Shown: positions 17,097 through 26,599, counted from the first letter of the stretch. The stretch is DNA of 64,000 nucleotides from JAJEFO01 sp022819605 (GCA_965221545.1 OZ244901.1:1426001-1490000); one strand, 5' to 3'. The notes: generated by a model from the sequence alone, not told the origin. Translations and numbers: made by a program.

Positions 17097-18176
17097 TCAG
17101 CCGGAGCCCGGATAGGTCATCGGATCGCAATTCGCGGTTCTGTCCCACCAGCCGAGTTCCTTGTAGGCCCGAATGGCGCCCGGATGGGTGTTGTCTTCCG
17201 ACAGGCCGCAGGTCATCAGGTCCGGCGACCAGATGCTCCACAGACCATGCAATTCCTTCATCTTCGGACCAAGGGATGCCACGGTCATGACGAGATTGTA
17301 GGCGCGTGTTTCGTCAAAGCTCTCATGCGCGGCCTTGAAACCCTTGTTAAAGGCGATGCCAAGCGGCTCGTCCTGGTGCGGCAGGGTGTTGGCCGGCAAA
17401 TCCACATATAGCCAGGTGGTGCCGAATTTCTCGTTCAGTACGCTGACGACATCTTCGGTTACGCCAAGGTAGCACATTTTCTTGCCGGTGGCTTCGAGCT
17501 GCCGGACCGGTCCGGGGATGATGAAATTGGTCATCGAAGGTTCGGCGCCGATCGGGGTCACCGCCGCGTCGGTCGCGCCGTCGATCAACTGCTGGGTCAA
17601 CTGGCCCGGAGTCATGTGGCGAATGTCGGAGTTGTCTGGCGTGATGCCATAGCCGTGCTCGAGAAACAGGCGGCTGAACACGCCCCAGTCAGACTGCCCG
17701 CGCAGCCCGAGCGAGATGCGTTTTCCTTCGAGATCAGCCATGGACTCCAGCGAGCAGTCGAAGGTGACAAGAAATTTGCCCTGTCCCCACCAGGCTTCGC
17801 CGTATAGCAGCTTCCAGGGGATTTGTACCGGTTCAGGCAGGAATTCCTCAACCTCGGGCGTGCCTCCCGAGTATGCGATCTGGATGAGCGTATCCTCGGT
17901 TGCAAAGATCGAGTGCTTCCACTTGTTTTGGTTCCGGCCCATCTCGCGGACGTTGTACATGTAGCCCGGCGTCTCTTGCGGCAGCAGCAGGACGTCGGCA
18001 CCTTCCTTGACCATCTGGTTCATCAGGATGGTGTCGCCGGCGATCGGGCCGCAGCCGAACGGACAAAGCAGGACAGATATCGCATCTGTGGCCGATGACT
18101 TGTGCGTGCCGCCGATTAGTGCTGCGGCACCAACCGCAGCTGCGAGCGTTAGGTTTCGAATTCCAAGAGTTTTCAT
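17097..18176 (-). CDS. TAXI family TRAP transporter solute-binding protein
   Basis: The 359-residue periplasmic protein has a signal peptide (about residues 1-30, hydrophobic TLAAAVGAAALIGG). Family features include MNQMVKEGADVLLLPQETPG, SIFATEDTLIQIAYSGG, the LEGKRISLGLRGQSD segment and LIDGATDAAVTPIGAEPS. TAXI proteins deliver organic acids or amino acids to fused TRAP permeases such as its downstream neighbour. The ligand is unknown. It is divergent from an SDR gene, so the two may share a substrate pathway. Confidence 0.88.
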   Translation of the reverse strand: MKTLGIRNLTLAAAVGAAALIGGTHKSSATDAISVLLCPFGCGPIAGDTILMNQMVKEGADVLLLPQETPGYMYNVREMGRNQNKWKHSIFATEDTLIQIAYSGGTPEVEEFLPEPVQIPWKLLYGEAWWGQGKFLVTFDCSLESMADLEGKRISLGLRGQSDWGVFSRLFLEHGYGITPDNSDIRHMTPGQLTQQLIDGATDAAVTPIGAEPSMTNFIIPGPVRQLEATGKKMCYLGVTEDVVSVLNEKFGTTWLYVDLPANTLPHQDEPLGIAFNKGFKAAHESFDETRAYNLVMTVASLGPKMKELHGLWSIWSPDLMTCGLSEDNTHPGAIRAYKELGWWDRTANCDPMTYPGSG

Positions 18177-18365
18177 GACGGATCCTCCCGTGGACGATTT
18201 CGGGCATCAGGTGCTTCGCCTGACCATAGGTTTTCATACTGCAATACCTTCTCATTTTGCAAGACAAACGTTATCATTCACTGGACGGTCTGGCATTCTC
18301 GGTGTAGTCCTGCGGCTGCAGGAACTTTCATCCGAACCCGGTAATTCAAAAAGGGGTGCGCAAGA
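18177..18365. promoter_or_regulatory. Divergent promoter region, TAXI-TRAP operon / SDR gene
   Basis: This 189-bp intergenic stretch must hold promoters for both directions. A 6-bp inverted repeat TCCTGC/GCAGGA (18308-18323, 4-base spacer) lies nearer the SDR gene and is a possible regulator site. No dedicated regulator is adjacent. Confidence 0.4.
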
Positions 18366-19127
18366 ATGACGGCCTCGGCTGAAGCCCTTTTTGACTTGTC
18401 CGGACGCGTATTTTTGATTGCGGGGGCTGCGAGCGGCATTGCGCGCGCACTTGTCGCCACGCTGGTGGCCCAGGGTGCTCGACCGGTGCTGACGGACGTT
18501 GATCCAGCCAAAGTGGACAGGATTGCCGCAATCTACGAAGATGTGCTCAGTTTCCAGACTGACATAACTGACGCGGATGCCGTTGAGTGCGCGGTACAGC
18601 GCACGCGCGATCGATATGGACGAATCGACGGGGGAATAAACGCCGCCGGCCTGCTCCCGATCTCGCCATCCGAGACGATGGATCCAGCAACCTTCCGTCG
18701 CTGCGTGGACGTCAACCTGACGGGCGCCTTCTTGTTCAGCCGTGCACTTTCACCTGTGCTGAAGGCGGAAGGTGGCGGCAGGTTGCTGCATATCTCCTCT
18801 GTTTCCAGCGTGGTGTCGAACCCAGGCTACGCCGCGTATGCCGGGTCAAAAGGCGGGCTGGCCCAGATTGTACGGGTCCTTGCGCGTGAGTGGGCACCCG
18901 ATCGCATTACGGTCAACGCGATCGGTCCGGCGCTGACCAGAACCTCACTTACGGAAGATTACCTCGCTGATCCTGAATTCCATGCGCGTGCCGTCAACGA
19001 CATTCCAATGGGCCGGCTCGGAGAACCGGAGGACATTGTCGGCGCCGCGCTTTTGCTGCTGGGGCCTGGCGGAGCCTTCATCACGGGACAGACCATTTAC
19101 GTCGATGGAGGGCGCACGCTCGTCTGA
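18366..19127 (+). CDS. SDR family oxidoreductase
   Basis: This 253-residue short-chain dehydrogenase has a cofactor loop near residue 20 (IAGAASGIA), an NAG-like motif (INAAGLL), catalytic Ser (ISSVSSV) and YAGSK with Tyr and Lys. It ends with the usual GQTIYVDGG. The third glycine of the TGxxxGxG loop is Ala here and the first Thr is Ala, a mild departure. It is divergent from the TAXI-TRAP operon, so oxidation of an imported hydroxy acid is plausible but unproven. Confidence 0.9.
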   Translation: MTASAEALFDLSGRVFLIAGAASGIARALVATLVAQGARPVLTDVDPAKVDRIAAIYEDVLSFQTDITDADAVECAVQRTRDRYGRIDGGINAAGLLPISPSETMDPATFRRCVDVNLTGAFLFSRALSPVLKAEGGGRLLHISSVSSVVSNPGYAAYAGSKGGLAQIVRVLAREWAPDRITVNAIGPALTRTSLTEDYLADPEFHARAVNDIPMGRLGEPEDIVGAALLLLGPGGAFITGQTIYVDGGRTLV

Positions 19128-19745
19128 CGCGTCGAGCCGTTCGATGACGCTGGACGCTTACATTCACGCCGCCTGCAATGACGGTGCCGCAGTCGAGTCT
19201 GTCACCTGAGCGGACAAGTCGATCTGGAGCCGCGAAGACCGAGCCCAGGCTCGAGCGACCCTCCTATGCGGGACGTGAGTGACCATTGACGAATTTTGTC
19301 TTCCGCATCCATGCCTGCGGGGTGGAGCAGCGTTGCAAAGGCGGATCCAGCTCCCTTGAGCGGACGCTTGAAGGCCAGCAGCAACTCTGCAACGCGGCCT
19401 TGGAAGACCGGCAATTGCCTCACATGACTTTGCCAGTGCAAGCCGCCGTCGTTGCCGCAGCAAGGACTTTCCCGAGATGTCGGCGACCGTGCCCTTGCCA
19501 GAGGCGACGCGAACGGCCTTGCTGTCGGTGTCGAGGATAGGGCTGGTGCAGAACCAGGCGGCGGTTGATGGTCCGCCGGTCCCGGCCGCGCTGATCGCCA
19601 GGAATGACACGCCGCGCCTGACCCGGGGACCAGCACTGCTCACAATGTAGTTGCTGACTGCGACTTTGCGGGGCTCACGGCAAGGAGCACACAGTGGGCG
19701 GCATTGGGCTGATTGCGGATGGGCGAGACAGTTCTGTCAGGCCAT
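19128..19745. other. 618-bp region without a recognised gene
   Basis: A - strand frame at 19164-19643 contains a protein-like stretch (AAWFCTSPILDTDSKAVRV) but no start signal or family I recognise. The + strand frame 19286-19540 also looks spurious. The region may be the decayed end of a gene once downstream of the biotin carrier gene. Confidence 0.4.
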
Positions 19746-20237
19746 TCACTCGATCACGAACAGTGGTTGCCCGTACTCTACCATTTGGCCGTTTTCTGCC
19801 AGAACCGCGCGGATCGTACCGGCTAGGGTGGCTTCGATTGTGGTGAAGAGCTTCATCACCTCGATAATGCAAAGCGGGGTGCCAACATCGACCTTGGTTC
19901 CAACTGTCACGAATTCTGGCTCCTCCGGCGAAGGACGGGCATAGAAAGTTCCGACCATTGGCGAGCATACCTTGCCAACGTCAGGTGCCGCGGCCAAAAC
20001 CTCAGATGATGTCGATGACGCAGACGCGGAAGCTGCGGGCTTCTGCGCGTCCGCGGGGCTGGATGCGGATGTCTCGACGGGTGCCTCGGCTGGGCTGCGC
20101 GTGGTCGTCTCAAGCGCCCCCGTACCCCGGCGGCGGATCAGGATTCGGGTCCCTTCAAGTTCCAGTGAAACCTCGTCGCAATTGCTGCTGTCTACGATTC
20201 TTACGATTTCCGCCACTTCGCTGTAGCTCAAGGGCAT
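19746..20237 (-). CDS. Biotin carboxyl carrier protein (AccB-like)
   Basis: The 163-residue protein has an N-terminal segment like AccB (LSYSEVAEIVRIVDSSNCDE), a flexible Ala/Ser/Pro linker (about residues 50-90) and a C-terminal biotinyl domain. The biotinylation motif is EVMKLF, where the Lys carries biotin. The ATG at 20237 is one base after the IclR stop and has GGAGAG upstream, so the longer frame is rejected. Biotin carboxylase and carboxyltransferase genes are divergent at 21277-24134, giving a three-part carboxylase. Confidence 0.9.
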   Translation of the reverse strand: MPLSYSEVAEIVRIVDSSNCDEVSLELEGTRILIRRRGTGALETTTRSPAEAPVETSASSPADAQKPAASASASSTSSEVLAAAPDVGKVCSPMVGTFYARPSPEEPEFVTVGTKVDVGTPLCIIEVMKLFTTIEATLAGTIRAVLAENGQMVEYGQPLFVIE

Positions 20238-20238
20238 G

Positions 20239-21123
20239 TCACTCTCCAACTGTTCCATTTGCACTGCTGTAGGCAAACGTACTTGCAATCCGATTTGCGG
20301 CATCCCTCATCTTTGGGACAAAGCCCAGCATTTCGTTAAGTGTCATTCGTGCTTCGGGCGCCGAGAGCGCGATGCAGCTCAGGCACTTGCGTTGCGAATC
20401 GATCACAGGCACCGCCACGCAAACCACTCCATGCATGAATTCCTGGTTGTCCGTGCCAATTCTGTCCTGGCGCACTTCGCGCACCGCTTCGATCAACCGG
20501 TCAGGATCGACGATTGTCGCATTCGTATAGGCTGTCAGCGGGCTGGCCTGGAACATCCACTGCAGTTCGTCGTCAGACCGAAAGCTCAGCATGAGCTTGC
20601 CAATGGCGGTGCAATGCGCCGGCACCCTGCTTCCGGCCGCAAACCTGAGGCCTAGCGGCCACTTCGATTCCACTCGATCCAGGTAAATGACCTCTGATCC
20701 GGACAGCGTCCCGTAGTTGCAGGTCTCTCCGGTTTCCGCCACGATTTCCTGCAAGATCGAATGCCGCAACGATCTCGGCGCCGACCCCACCAGGGCTTGA
20801 AGTGCAAGAGTGAACAGGTGTTGCCCCTCGACAAAGCCCGTCTGGGTTGCATCCCTTTCGACAAAGCCCATCTCAACCAGCATGTTGACCACGCGGTGCG
20901 CCGTTGGCTTCGTGAGCCCGGTTGTGCGAATTATCTCGGAGATCGAGATCGGCTTTGCTGCCCGGGTGATCAATTCGAGGATCATGAACGCCTTTCCGGT
21001 CACGCCCAGTTCCGAAAGCTGTTCGCGTCGCGTGTCTTCGAAGATGGCGTCAGATGGAGCGTTCCGCGCGCTGGCTAGGCGAGCCAGGTCGATCACGGAG
21101 TCTCTGGATGGCGTTTGGGTCAT
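20239..21123 (-). CDS. IclR family transcriptional regulator
   Basis: The 294-residue protein has an N-terminal winged helix (GKAFMILELITRAAKPISISEI, then TGLTKPTAHRVVNMLVEMGFV) and a C-terminal effector domain (SRVPAHCTAIGKLMLSF). The start is placed at ATG 21123 because the upstream extension to 21231 lacks family sequence. It is transcribed with the biotin carrier gene and divergently from the biotin carboxylase gene, so it probably controls both units in response to the substrate. Confidence 0.9.
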   Translation of the reverse strand: MTQTPSRDSVIDLARLASARNAPSDAIFEDTRREQLSELGVTGKAFMILELITRAAKPISISEIIRTTGLTKPTAHRVVNMLVEMGFVERDATQTGFVEGQHLFTLALQALVGSAPRSLRHSILQEIVAETGETCNYGTLSGSEVIYLDRVESKWPLGLRFAAGSRVPAHCTAIGKLMLSFRSDDELQWMFQASPLTAYTNATIVDPDRLIEAVREVRQDRIGTDNQEFMHGVVCVAVPVIDSQRKCLSCIALSAPEARMTLNEMLGFVPKMRDAANRIASTFAYSSANGTVGE

Positions 21124-21245
21124 TTGGGCCTTTCTTGCCGGAGGTGCCGCGCGCGTGGTGATCCTGAATTTGGTTTGATACGTCTGTGTTCGGAACGGAT
21201 TATGTTCACTTGCGCATGAGAAATCAATCAACCTATACTATATTT

Positions 21246-21264
21246 TGAAACTAATCGTCTTTCA
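21246..21264. promoter_or_regulatory. Possible IclR operator
   Basis: TGAAA (21246-21250) and TTTCA (21260-21264) form a short inverted repeat in the AT-rich divergent region between the IclR gene and the biotin carboxylase gene, close to the latter's start. Position and symmetry fit a regulator site; the arms are short. Confidence 0.3.
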
Positions 21265-21276
21265 TAATGAGACGCT

Positions 21277-22692
21277 GTGGTGATCAAGACGACAAACGGC
21301 AGGATGGCTTCAAGAGCCGCCTCGGGGCTGCGACGCGTCCTCGTCGCCAACCGCGGCGAGATAGCATTGCGGGCAATTCGCGTGTGCCGCTGCAAGGGGA
21401 TCGAGAGCGTTGCCGTCTATTCCGAAGCTGACGCGGCCTCGCCGCATGTCTGGGCAGCTGACGACAGTGTCTGTATCGGTCCTCCCGCTGCGGCAGAGAG
21501 CTACCTCGCCGCCGAAACGCTGGTTCATGTCGCGACGGCGAAGGGGTGCGACGCGGTCTATCCAGGCTACGGATTCCTGGCCGAGAATTCCGAGTTCGCC
21601 GTGCTCTGCGAAGAGAACGGCCTCAAATTCATCGGCCCCTCGGCCGACGCCATCCGCACCATGGGCGACAAATCCAGGGCCCGTGATGTCGCCGAACGGT
21701 TCGGCGTGCCGGTTGTACCGGGCTCGAAGGCAGCATTCACCGAATTGCACAACGCGCAGACGGTGGCGGACGAGCTGGGTTTTCCCCTTCTGCTCAAGGC
21801 CAGGTCGGGCGGCGGTGGGCGCGGCATGCGCATTGTCCGCGAGCCCGCGGAATTTCCGTCCGCGATTTTGGAAGCGATGCGCGAGGCCGAGGCCGCCTTT
21901 GGCGACGGCGCAGTCTATATCGAACGCTTTTTCGATGCCGTGCGTCACATCGAGGTGCAGGTCATGGGAGATGGCGAAGGCGGCGCAATCGCCTTTGATG
22001 AACGCGACTGCAGCGTTCAGCGTCGACACCAGAAGCTGATCGAGGAGTCACCGTCGCCCATCGTTGACGCCGACATGCGAGCGCGACTGAAACAGGCCGC
22101 TTTGTCTCTGGCGCGCGGCATCGCGTACGAAGGAGCGGGGACTATCGAGTTCATCCTCGACGTCATAACCGGAGAGTTTTTCTTCATCGAGATGAATACC
22201 CGCATTCAAGTCGAACATACCGTCACCGAAATGCGCACAGGCCGAGACTTGATTGAAATGCAGTTCGCGATCGCCAGCGGGGCGCAACTGGACACCTTCG
22301 ATGACGGGCACTCGGCCACGGGCCACGCCATTGAGTACCGCATCAATGTCGAGGATTGGCAGTTCGGATTCCGGCCGTCACCGGGCCGCCTGAATCGCTG
22401 GCAGCCGCCGCAAGGGCCGGGCATCCGGCTCGACAGTGCAGCGTATAAAGGGCAGATGATCACTCCCTATTACGATTCAATGATCGCCAAGCTGATCATT
22501 CTAGGACAGGACCGGGACGAGGCCCTGGCAAGGTCCCGCGCGGCCCTGGACTGTTTCAAGGTAGGCGGGGTGGCGACAACCATCGGCTTTCACAGGAAAG
22601 TCATCGATCACGATGATTTCTTGTCGGATCGGGTTCACACCCGATGGATCGAAAATGAAATGATGCCAGATTCAGCAATGAGGACTCCATGA
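21277..22692 (+). CDS. Biotin carboxylase (AccC-like)
   Basis: This subunit carboxylates biotin on the carrier protein using ATP and bicarbonate. The 471-residue chain has the N-terminal VLVANRGEIALRAIR, the ATP-grasp glycine loop KARSGGGGRGMRIV, ERDCSVQRRHQKLIEESPSP and the catalytic EMNTRIQVEHTVTE. The GTG at 21277 or the ATG at 21304 could be the start; both leave the domain whole. The stop overlaps the next ATG (ATGA). No carrier domain is fused; the carrier is encoded separately at 19746-20237. Confidence 0.92.
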   Translation: MVIKTTNGRMASRAASGLRRVLVANRGEIALRAIRVCRCKGIESVAVYSEADAASPHVWAADDSVCIGPPAAAESYLAAETLVHVATAKGCDAVYPGYGFLAENSEFAVLCEENGLKFIGPSADAIRTMGDKSRARDVAERFGVPVVPGSKAAFTELHNAQTVADELGFPLLLKARSGGGGRGMRIVREPAEFPSAILEAMREAEAAFGDGAVYIERFFDAVRHIEVQVMGDGEGGAIAFDERDCSVQRRHQKLIEESPSPIVDADMRARLKQAALSLARGIAYEGAGTIEFILDVITGEFFFIEMNTRIQVEHTVTEMRTGRDLIEMQFAIASGAQLDTFDDGHSATGHAIEYRINVEDWQFGFRPSPGRLNRWQPPQGPGIRLDSAAYKGQMITPYYDSMIAKLIILGQDRDEALARSRAALDCFKVGGVATTIGFHRKVIDHDDFLSDRVHTRWIENEMMPDSAMRTP

Positions 22693-24134
22693 GCAAGAAC
22701 GTTCGTTTCATCGATGTCACGTTGCGCGATGCGCATCAGTGCTTGTGGGCAACACGCATGACGACGGCAATGATGAAAGACATTGCTCCCTTTCTGGATC
22801 GCGCCGGGTTCGAGGCCATTGATCTGGTTGGCGGCGCGGTCTTCGATGTCTGCGTGCGCTTTCTGCGCGAGGATCCGTGGGAACGCATGCGCATCCTGAA
22901 CTCCTGGGTCACTGAAACACCACTGATCATTCACACAAGAGGGCAATGCCTCTTTACCTTCGAGTTCTTCTCCGACGACGTGGTCGAACTCGCCGCCGAA
23001 CGGTTTGCAGCCAACGGCATGCGCTATCACACGCCTTATGATCCAATTAACGACATCAGAAACCTGCGCATTCCCATCGAGGCAGCCCGTCGGCTGGGCA
23101 TCCACACGGTGCCAGGGCTGGTCTATACGCTCAGCCCCGTCCACACCGACGAATACTATGCACAAAAGGCCGGGGAACTGGTCGGAATCGGTGTGGATGG
23201 CGTGTTCATCAAGGATCCAAGCGGTCTCTTGACCCCCGACCGTGCGATCACGCTTGTGCCCGCAATCAAGAAGGCGATCGGCGATCTGCCGCTGCAACTG
23301 CACTCGCATTCCTTGTCGGGGCTTTCGCCCTATACGGCGCTGGTCGCGGTCGAACATGGCATCGATGTGCTGCATACCGCCACTTCGACTCTGGCAAACG
23401 GCGCTTCGCATCCGGCTACCGAGCGCATGGTCGAGAACTGCCGCCGACGCGGGCACACCGCCGACTTGGACCTCGATGCAATCCGGGAAGTGGCCGAACG
23501 ACTTGACTACATTGCCAAGGTCGAGGGAAAGCCAGTCGGTCAAGTGCTTGAATATGACGAGTTTCACTTCCACCATCAGGTGGCGGGCGGGATGATTTCC
23601 AATCTGAAGGTGCAGCTGGAAGGAGTTGGCCTGCTGGACAGGATCGAAGACATCCTTGAGGAAGCCGGCCGCGTGCGCGCCGATCTCGGCTATCCCATAG
23701 TTGTCAGCCCGTTCGCGCAGTACATCGTTACCCAGGCGGTACTGAACGTCATGGCGATCGACCAGGGGCGGGAACGCTATGACAGCATTCCGGACGAGGT
23801 GCGCCTTTATGCACGCGGCGGATATGGCGAGATCGCGGGCGAGATAGATCCCGATCTCTATGACCGTCTCTGCGGCGGCAAGGAGCCGATCACGGAGCGC
23901 GCTGGCGCGCTGGTGCCGCCGTCGCTTGACCGCATTCGCGAGACGCGCGGCCCGTTCGCCTCCGACGATGACCTGCTTTTGGCGGCGTTTTACGACGACA
24001 CTCAGTACAGCGCATTGAAGGATGCAGGGCCGATCAAGACCGCTTATCGCCTTGCAGAGACACCGCTTCTTACCTTGCTCAAGGAAGTCGCCGCTCGCGA
24101 TGACATCAGCACCTTTCACTTCGTGCAAGCATGA
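22689..24134 (+). CDS. Carboxyltransferase subunit of PycB/oxaloacetate decarboxylase-alpha type
   Basis: The 481-residue TIM-barrel protein begins with FIDVTLRDAHQCLWATRM, the standard carboxyltransferase start, and carries FIKDPSGLL with the carboxylated-lysine position. The metal-binding pair is in LQLHSHSLSG, which family members usually have as HTHDTSG. A second domain follows (FHHQVAGGMISNLKVQL; FAQYIVTQAVLNV). There is no fused biotinyl domain. ATGA overlaps on both sides tie it to the biotin carboxylase and BKACE genes. The acceptor may be pyruvate or another keto acid; the altered HSLSG makes pyruvate uncertain. Confidence 0.85.
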   Translation: MSKNVRFIDVTLRDAHQCLWATRMTTAMMKDIAPFLDRAGFEAIDLVGGAVFDVCVRFLREDPWERMRILNSWVTETPLIIHTRGQCLFTFEFFSDDVVELAAERFAANGMRYHTPYDPINDIRNLRIPIEAARRLGIHTVPGLVYTLSPVHTDEYYAQKAGELVGIGVDGVFIKDPSGLLTPDRAITLVPAIKKAIGDLPLQLHSHSLSGLSPYTALVAVEHGIDVLHTATSTLANGASHPATERMVENCRRRGHTADLDLDAIREVAERLDYIAKVEGKPVGQVLEYDEFHFHHQVAGGMISNLKVQLEGVGLLDRIEDILEEAGRVRADLGYPIVVSPFAQYIVTQAVLNVMAIDQGRERYDSIPDEVRLYARGGYGEIAGEIDPDLYDRLCGGKEPITERAGALVPPSLDRIRETRGPFASDDDLLLAAFYDDTQYSALKDAGPIKTAYRLAETPLLTLLKEVAARDDISTFHFVQA

Positions 24135-24970
24135 CCCGACCCTGCATAATTACCACCGCCATCACCGGAGCCATTCCACGGACATCGGATTGCCCCGCAG
24201 TGCCGGTCGACCCAGTTAGCCAGATCGAGTCTACTCATGAAGCCTACGAAGCCGGGTCGTCGCTGGTGCATGTCCATGTTCGGAACGACGACGAAAGTCC
24301 CAGTTCTGATCCGGAAAGATTCGCCAAGGTGCAGGAAGGTGTGCAAAGGCATTGCCCAGGCATGATCATCCAGTTTTCGACTGGCGGTCGCGGAAGGGAT
24401 CAGAGCGCGCGTGGCGCCGCACTGTTCCTTCGGCCGGACATGGCCTCGCTGACCACGGGCTCGGTCAATTTCCCCGGCGCGATCTACGAAAACCCGCCGG
24501 AATTCATAGATGGCCTGGCTCAACGAATGCTGAAGTACGGCGTGAAGCCAGAGATCGAGGTCTTCGACGCAGCCATGCTGTACAACGCGGCCGATCTCAT
24601 TCGTCGCGGAATGATCGTTGCGCCCGCGCATGTGCAGTTTGTCTTGGGAGTTCCAAACGCCATGCCGGCAAGGCGACCCCTGCTGGAGTTTCTCGTGTCC
24701 GAACTCGCAGTTGTCTTGTCGGGCGCGACATGGGGTGCAGCTGGAATCGGGCGGCATCAGTTCGAAGTGAACAAGTGGTGCTTGGAACTTGGCGGGCATT
24801 GCCGCACCGGGCTTGAGGACAACATCAAGTATGACAAGACGCGGCTGGCAAGGAGCAATGCGGAACTGGTTCAGAAGGTCGTCGAAGTTGCCGGCGAATT
24901 TGATCGACGGCCCGCAACCCCCGACGAGGCGCGTCGAATCCTGGGGCTTTGCAACCACTCCGCGAGTTGA
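24131..24970 (+). CDS. BKACE family beta-keto acid cleavage enzyme (DUF849)
   Basis: BKACE enzymes condense a beta-keto acid with acetyl-CoA and release acetoacetate plus a new CoA ester, using zinc. The zinc His pair is visible as VHVHVR (H47, H49), with the third ligand Glu in TGLEDNIKYD near residue 235. The length of 279 residues is typical. It overlaps the carboxyltransferase stop by four bases, so the carboxylase product may be the keto acid cleaved here. A short hairpin (24974-24991) follows the stop. Confidence 0.9.
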   Translation: MTRPCIITTAITGAIPRTSDCPAVPVDPVSQIESTHEAYEAGSSLVHVHVRNDDESPSSDPERFAKVQEGVQRHCPGMIIQFSTGGRGRDQSARGAALFLRPDMASLTTGSVNFPGAIYENPPEFIDGLAQRMLKYGVKPEIEVFDAAMLYNAADLIRRGMIVAPAHVQFVLGVPNAMPARRPLLEFLVSELAVVLSGATWGAAGIGRHQFEVNKWCLELGGHCRTGLEDNIKYDKTRLARSNAELVQKVVEVAGEFDRRPATPDEARRILGLCNHSAS

Positions 24971-24973
24971 ACA

Positions 24974-24991
24974 GGCGCCAAGCAGGGCGCC
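24974..24991 (+). terminator. Weak hairpin after the carboxylase operon
   Basis: GGCGCC (24974-24979) and GGCGCC (24986-24991) pair across a 6-base loop, followed by a short ATTTC. It is a weak terminator candidate at the end of the accC-like operon. Confidence 0.35.
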
Positions 24992-25147
24992 ATTTCATGA
25001 ACGGCGCGCCAGAAAGGTCTTCTGGTTGAGCGCTTGAGCTGTCAGGAGGCATGAACGATCACCTGAACGCATCTACGTAGCTCTGTTTTTCTTCGTAAGG
25101 GCCGCCTGGCATGTCTTGCGGGGATCAAGGCAAGTCCGCCATGCCGC

Positions 25148-25642
25148 TTACGGGGCGGGATCTTCCGGCATGAGTGCCATGAGGTCCACGCCGCAATCGG
25201 ATGCGAAGCGGATCATGTCGATCAGGACCCAGTTTTCCGCAAGCCGTCCGTTCCGGCTGGTATAGAAGTCCATGACCCGCTTCGTGATTTTCTGTCCGGT
25301 TGGTTCAATGCCGCGAAACGCAACGCCGGAGAACGTGCCCAGGAACTGTCCGGCGAAGCCCGCAACGCGTCCTTCCGCCACGAAGGCTTCCTTTGGCCAG
25401 GAGCCCTTGCGGCCGGGGAACGACTTCACCGACGGGCCTTGCGCAAAGTCGTAAAACTCCTGCAGTCCGTAGGCGGAACCGATGCCCCAAGGGCCGTGCC
25501 AGGCCATGTCCTCCTGCCAGAACTGCTCCAGTCCCTGGCTCGCCATGTCGCTTCCTTCCAGGCTGTTGCAGCCGCCGACGATCATGTCCTCGACAAGGTT
25601 GCGTGTTTTTTCGGTCAAGCCCGGGTATTGAGGAGTCTTCAC
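25148..25642 (-). CDS. SnoaL/NTF2-like protein (second of a coupled pair)
   Basis: The 164-residue protein has the look of a SnoaL-like polyketide-cyclase or NTF2-type fold: LEQFWQEDMAWHGPWGIG, FYDFAQGPSVKSFPGR and ITKRVMDFYTSRNGRLAENWVLIDMI. Members act as small-molecule isomerases, hydrolases or binding proteins. A GTG at 25642 overlaps the upstream gene's TGA as GTGA. Read with the preceding gene this looks like one two-domain protein split into two coupled genes. The function is unknown. Confidence 0.65.
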   Translation of the reverse strand: MKTPQYPGLTEKTRNLVEDMIVGGCNSLEGSDMASQGLEQFWQEDMAWHGPWGIGSAYGLQEFYDFAQGPSVKSFPGRKGSWPKEAFVAEGRVAGFAGQFLGTFSGVAFRGIEPTGQKITKRVMDFYTSRNGRLAENWVLIDMIRFASDCGVDLMALMPEDPAP

Positions 25643-26163
25643 GATGCCGATTTCAGCGGGCGGCCCTCCGGGAATCTGCGCGCGCCCGAGAACGGTGGAA
25701 ACATCTCCAACCCCGCCTGATGGGCAAGGCCGGGAACGTCCAGGAGGCATCGGATCTCGGCGATCCGGTCGCCTTCGAACCTGTAGAATTCACCGAAGCG
25801 TAGCTGGCGGCGTCCTTCGCCCGGCGGGATGCCGAACAGGGGACGGTTCATTTCGCCCTCGATGTTGCCAGTGGCCGCGACCCAGACGTGCCCCATGAAT
25901 TCTCCGCCAAAGTAGAGATAGGGCCGCTTGGCGGCCTGCGGCATGGCTGTCCTTGTCGGTTCAAGGATTGCCGTCTCGAATGCTTCGCGGCCCCAGAGGT
26001 CGCCGATCGGAGCAGGACCGTGGAACACGAGATCAGGGTCGAAGAGCGATTGGTCGGGCGATAGCCCGGCCGCAAGCGCCCAAGCCCGTTCCTTGGCTTT
26101 CCCGAGAGACTCGGCGCGTCCAGTCATTGCTGGTTCATCTTGCCTGGTTCGTTTGGTCGGCAT
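25639..26163 (-). CDS. SnoaL/NTF2-like protein (first of a coupled pair)
   Basis: The 174-residue protein has the same fold pattern as its downstream partner: LSPDQSLFDPDLVFHGPAPIGD, FMGHVWVAATGNIEGE and LRFGEFYRFEGDRIAEIRCLLD. The ATG at 26163 is preceded by GGGAGAAC, so the much longer upstream frame is rejected. The pair is convergent with the carboxylase-BKACE operon. No active-site assignment is possible from sequence alone. Confidence 0.68.
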   Translation of the reverse strand: MPTKRTRQDEPAMTGRAESLGKAKERAWALAAGLSPDQSLFDPDLVFHGPAPIGDLWGREAFETAILEPTRTAMPQAAKRPYLYFGGEFMGHVWVAATGNIEGEMNRPLFGIPPGEGRRQLRFGEFYRFEGDRIAEIRCLLDVPGLAHQAGLEMFPPFSGARRFPEGRPLKSAS

Positions 26164-26599
26164 GCCGTTCTCCCTGTCAGTCAGGACCATCTTGGGCGAG
26201 TTCCTTTTCCGGCTCGGTGAATCAAAAAGATAACAGTTGCAGAAAACACCGGATAGCGAAATTGGCGCTGCCACGCAGTACGAGCAGTTGTCACACCCTA
26301 GGGCCGAACGGGCTAGGCATTCAGCGTGGGGCAGCAGGTATGTCTTTGGCCTCAAAGCGCTCTGCTTTCCAGCCATTGAATGCAGCCGTAAAGACTCAGT
26401 TGGGTGGCGATTCCCCCGGAGTTTCACGCCCTTCACTGCCATCGACAATTGCGGCGCATATGGTGTGTTGCCGCAGGAATTGCGTTCCGGTAGGCCATGG
26501 AGGCAGCCACAGGAGCAGCGTTGGTGCGAAATTCTGGCCAGTTCTCTGCCGCGCGCTCTTTGGTCCGGCAATCCGTTTCGGAAAAGAGTAGGCGAACAC

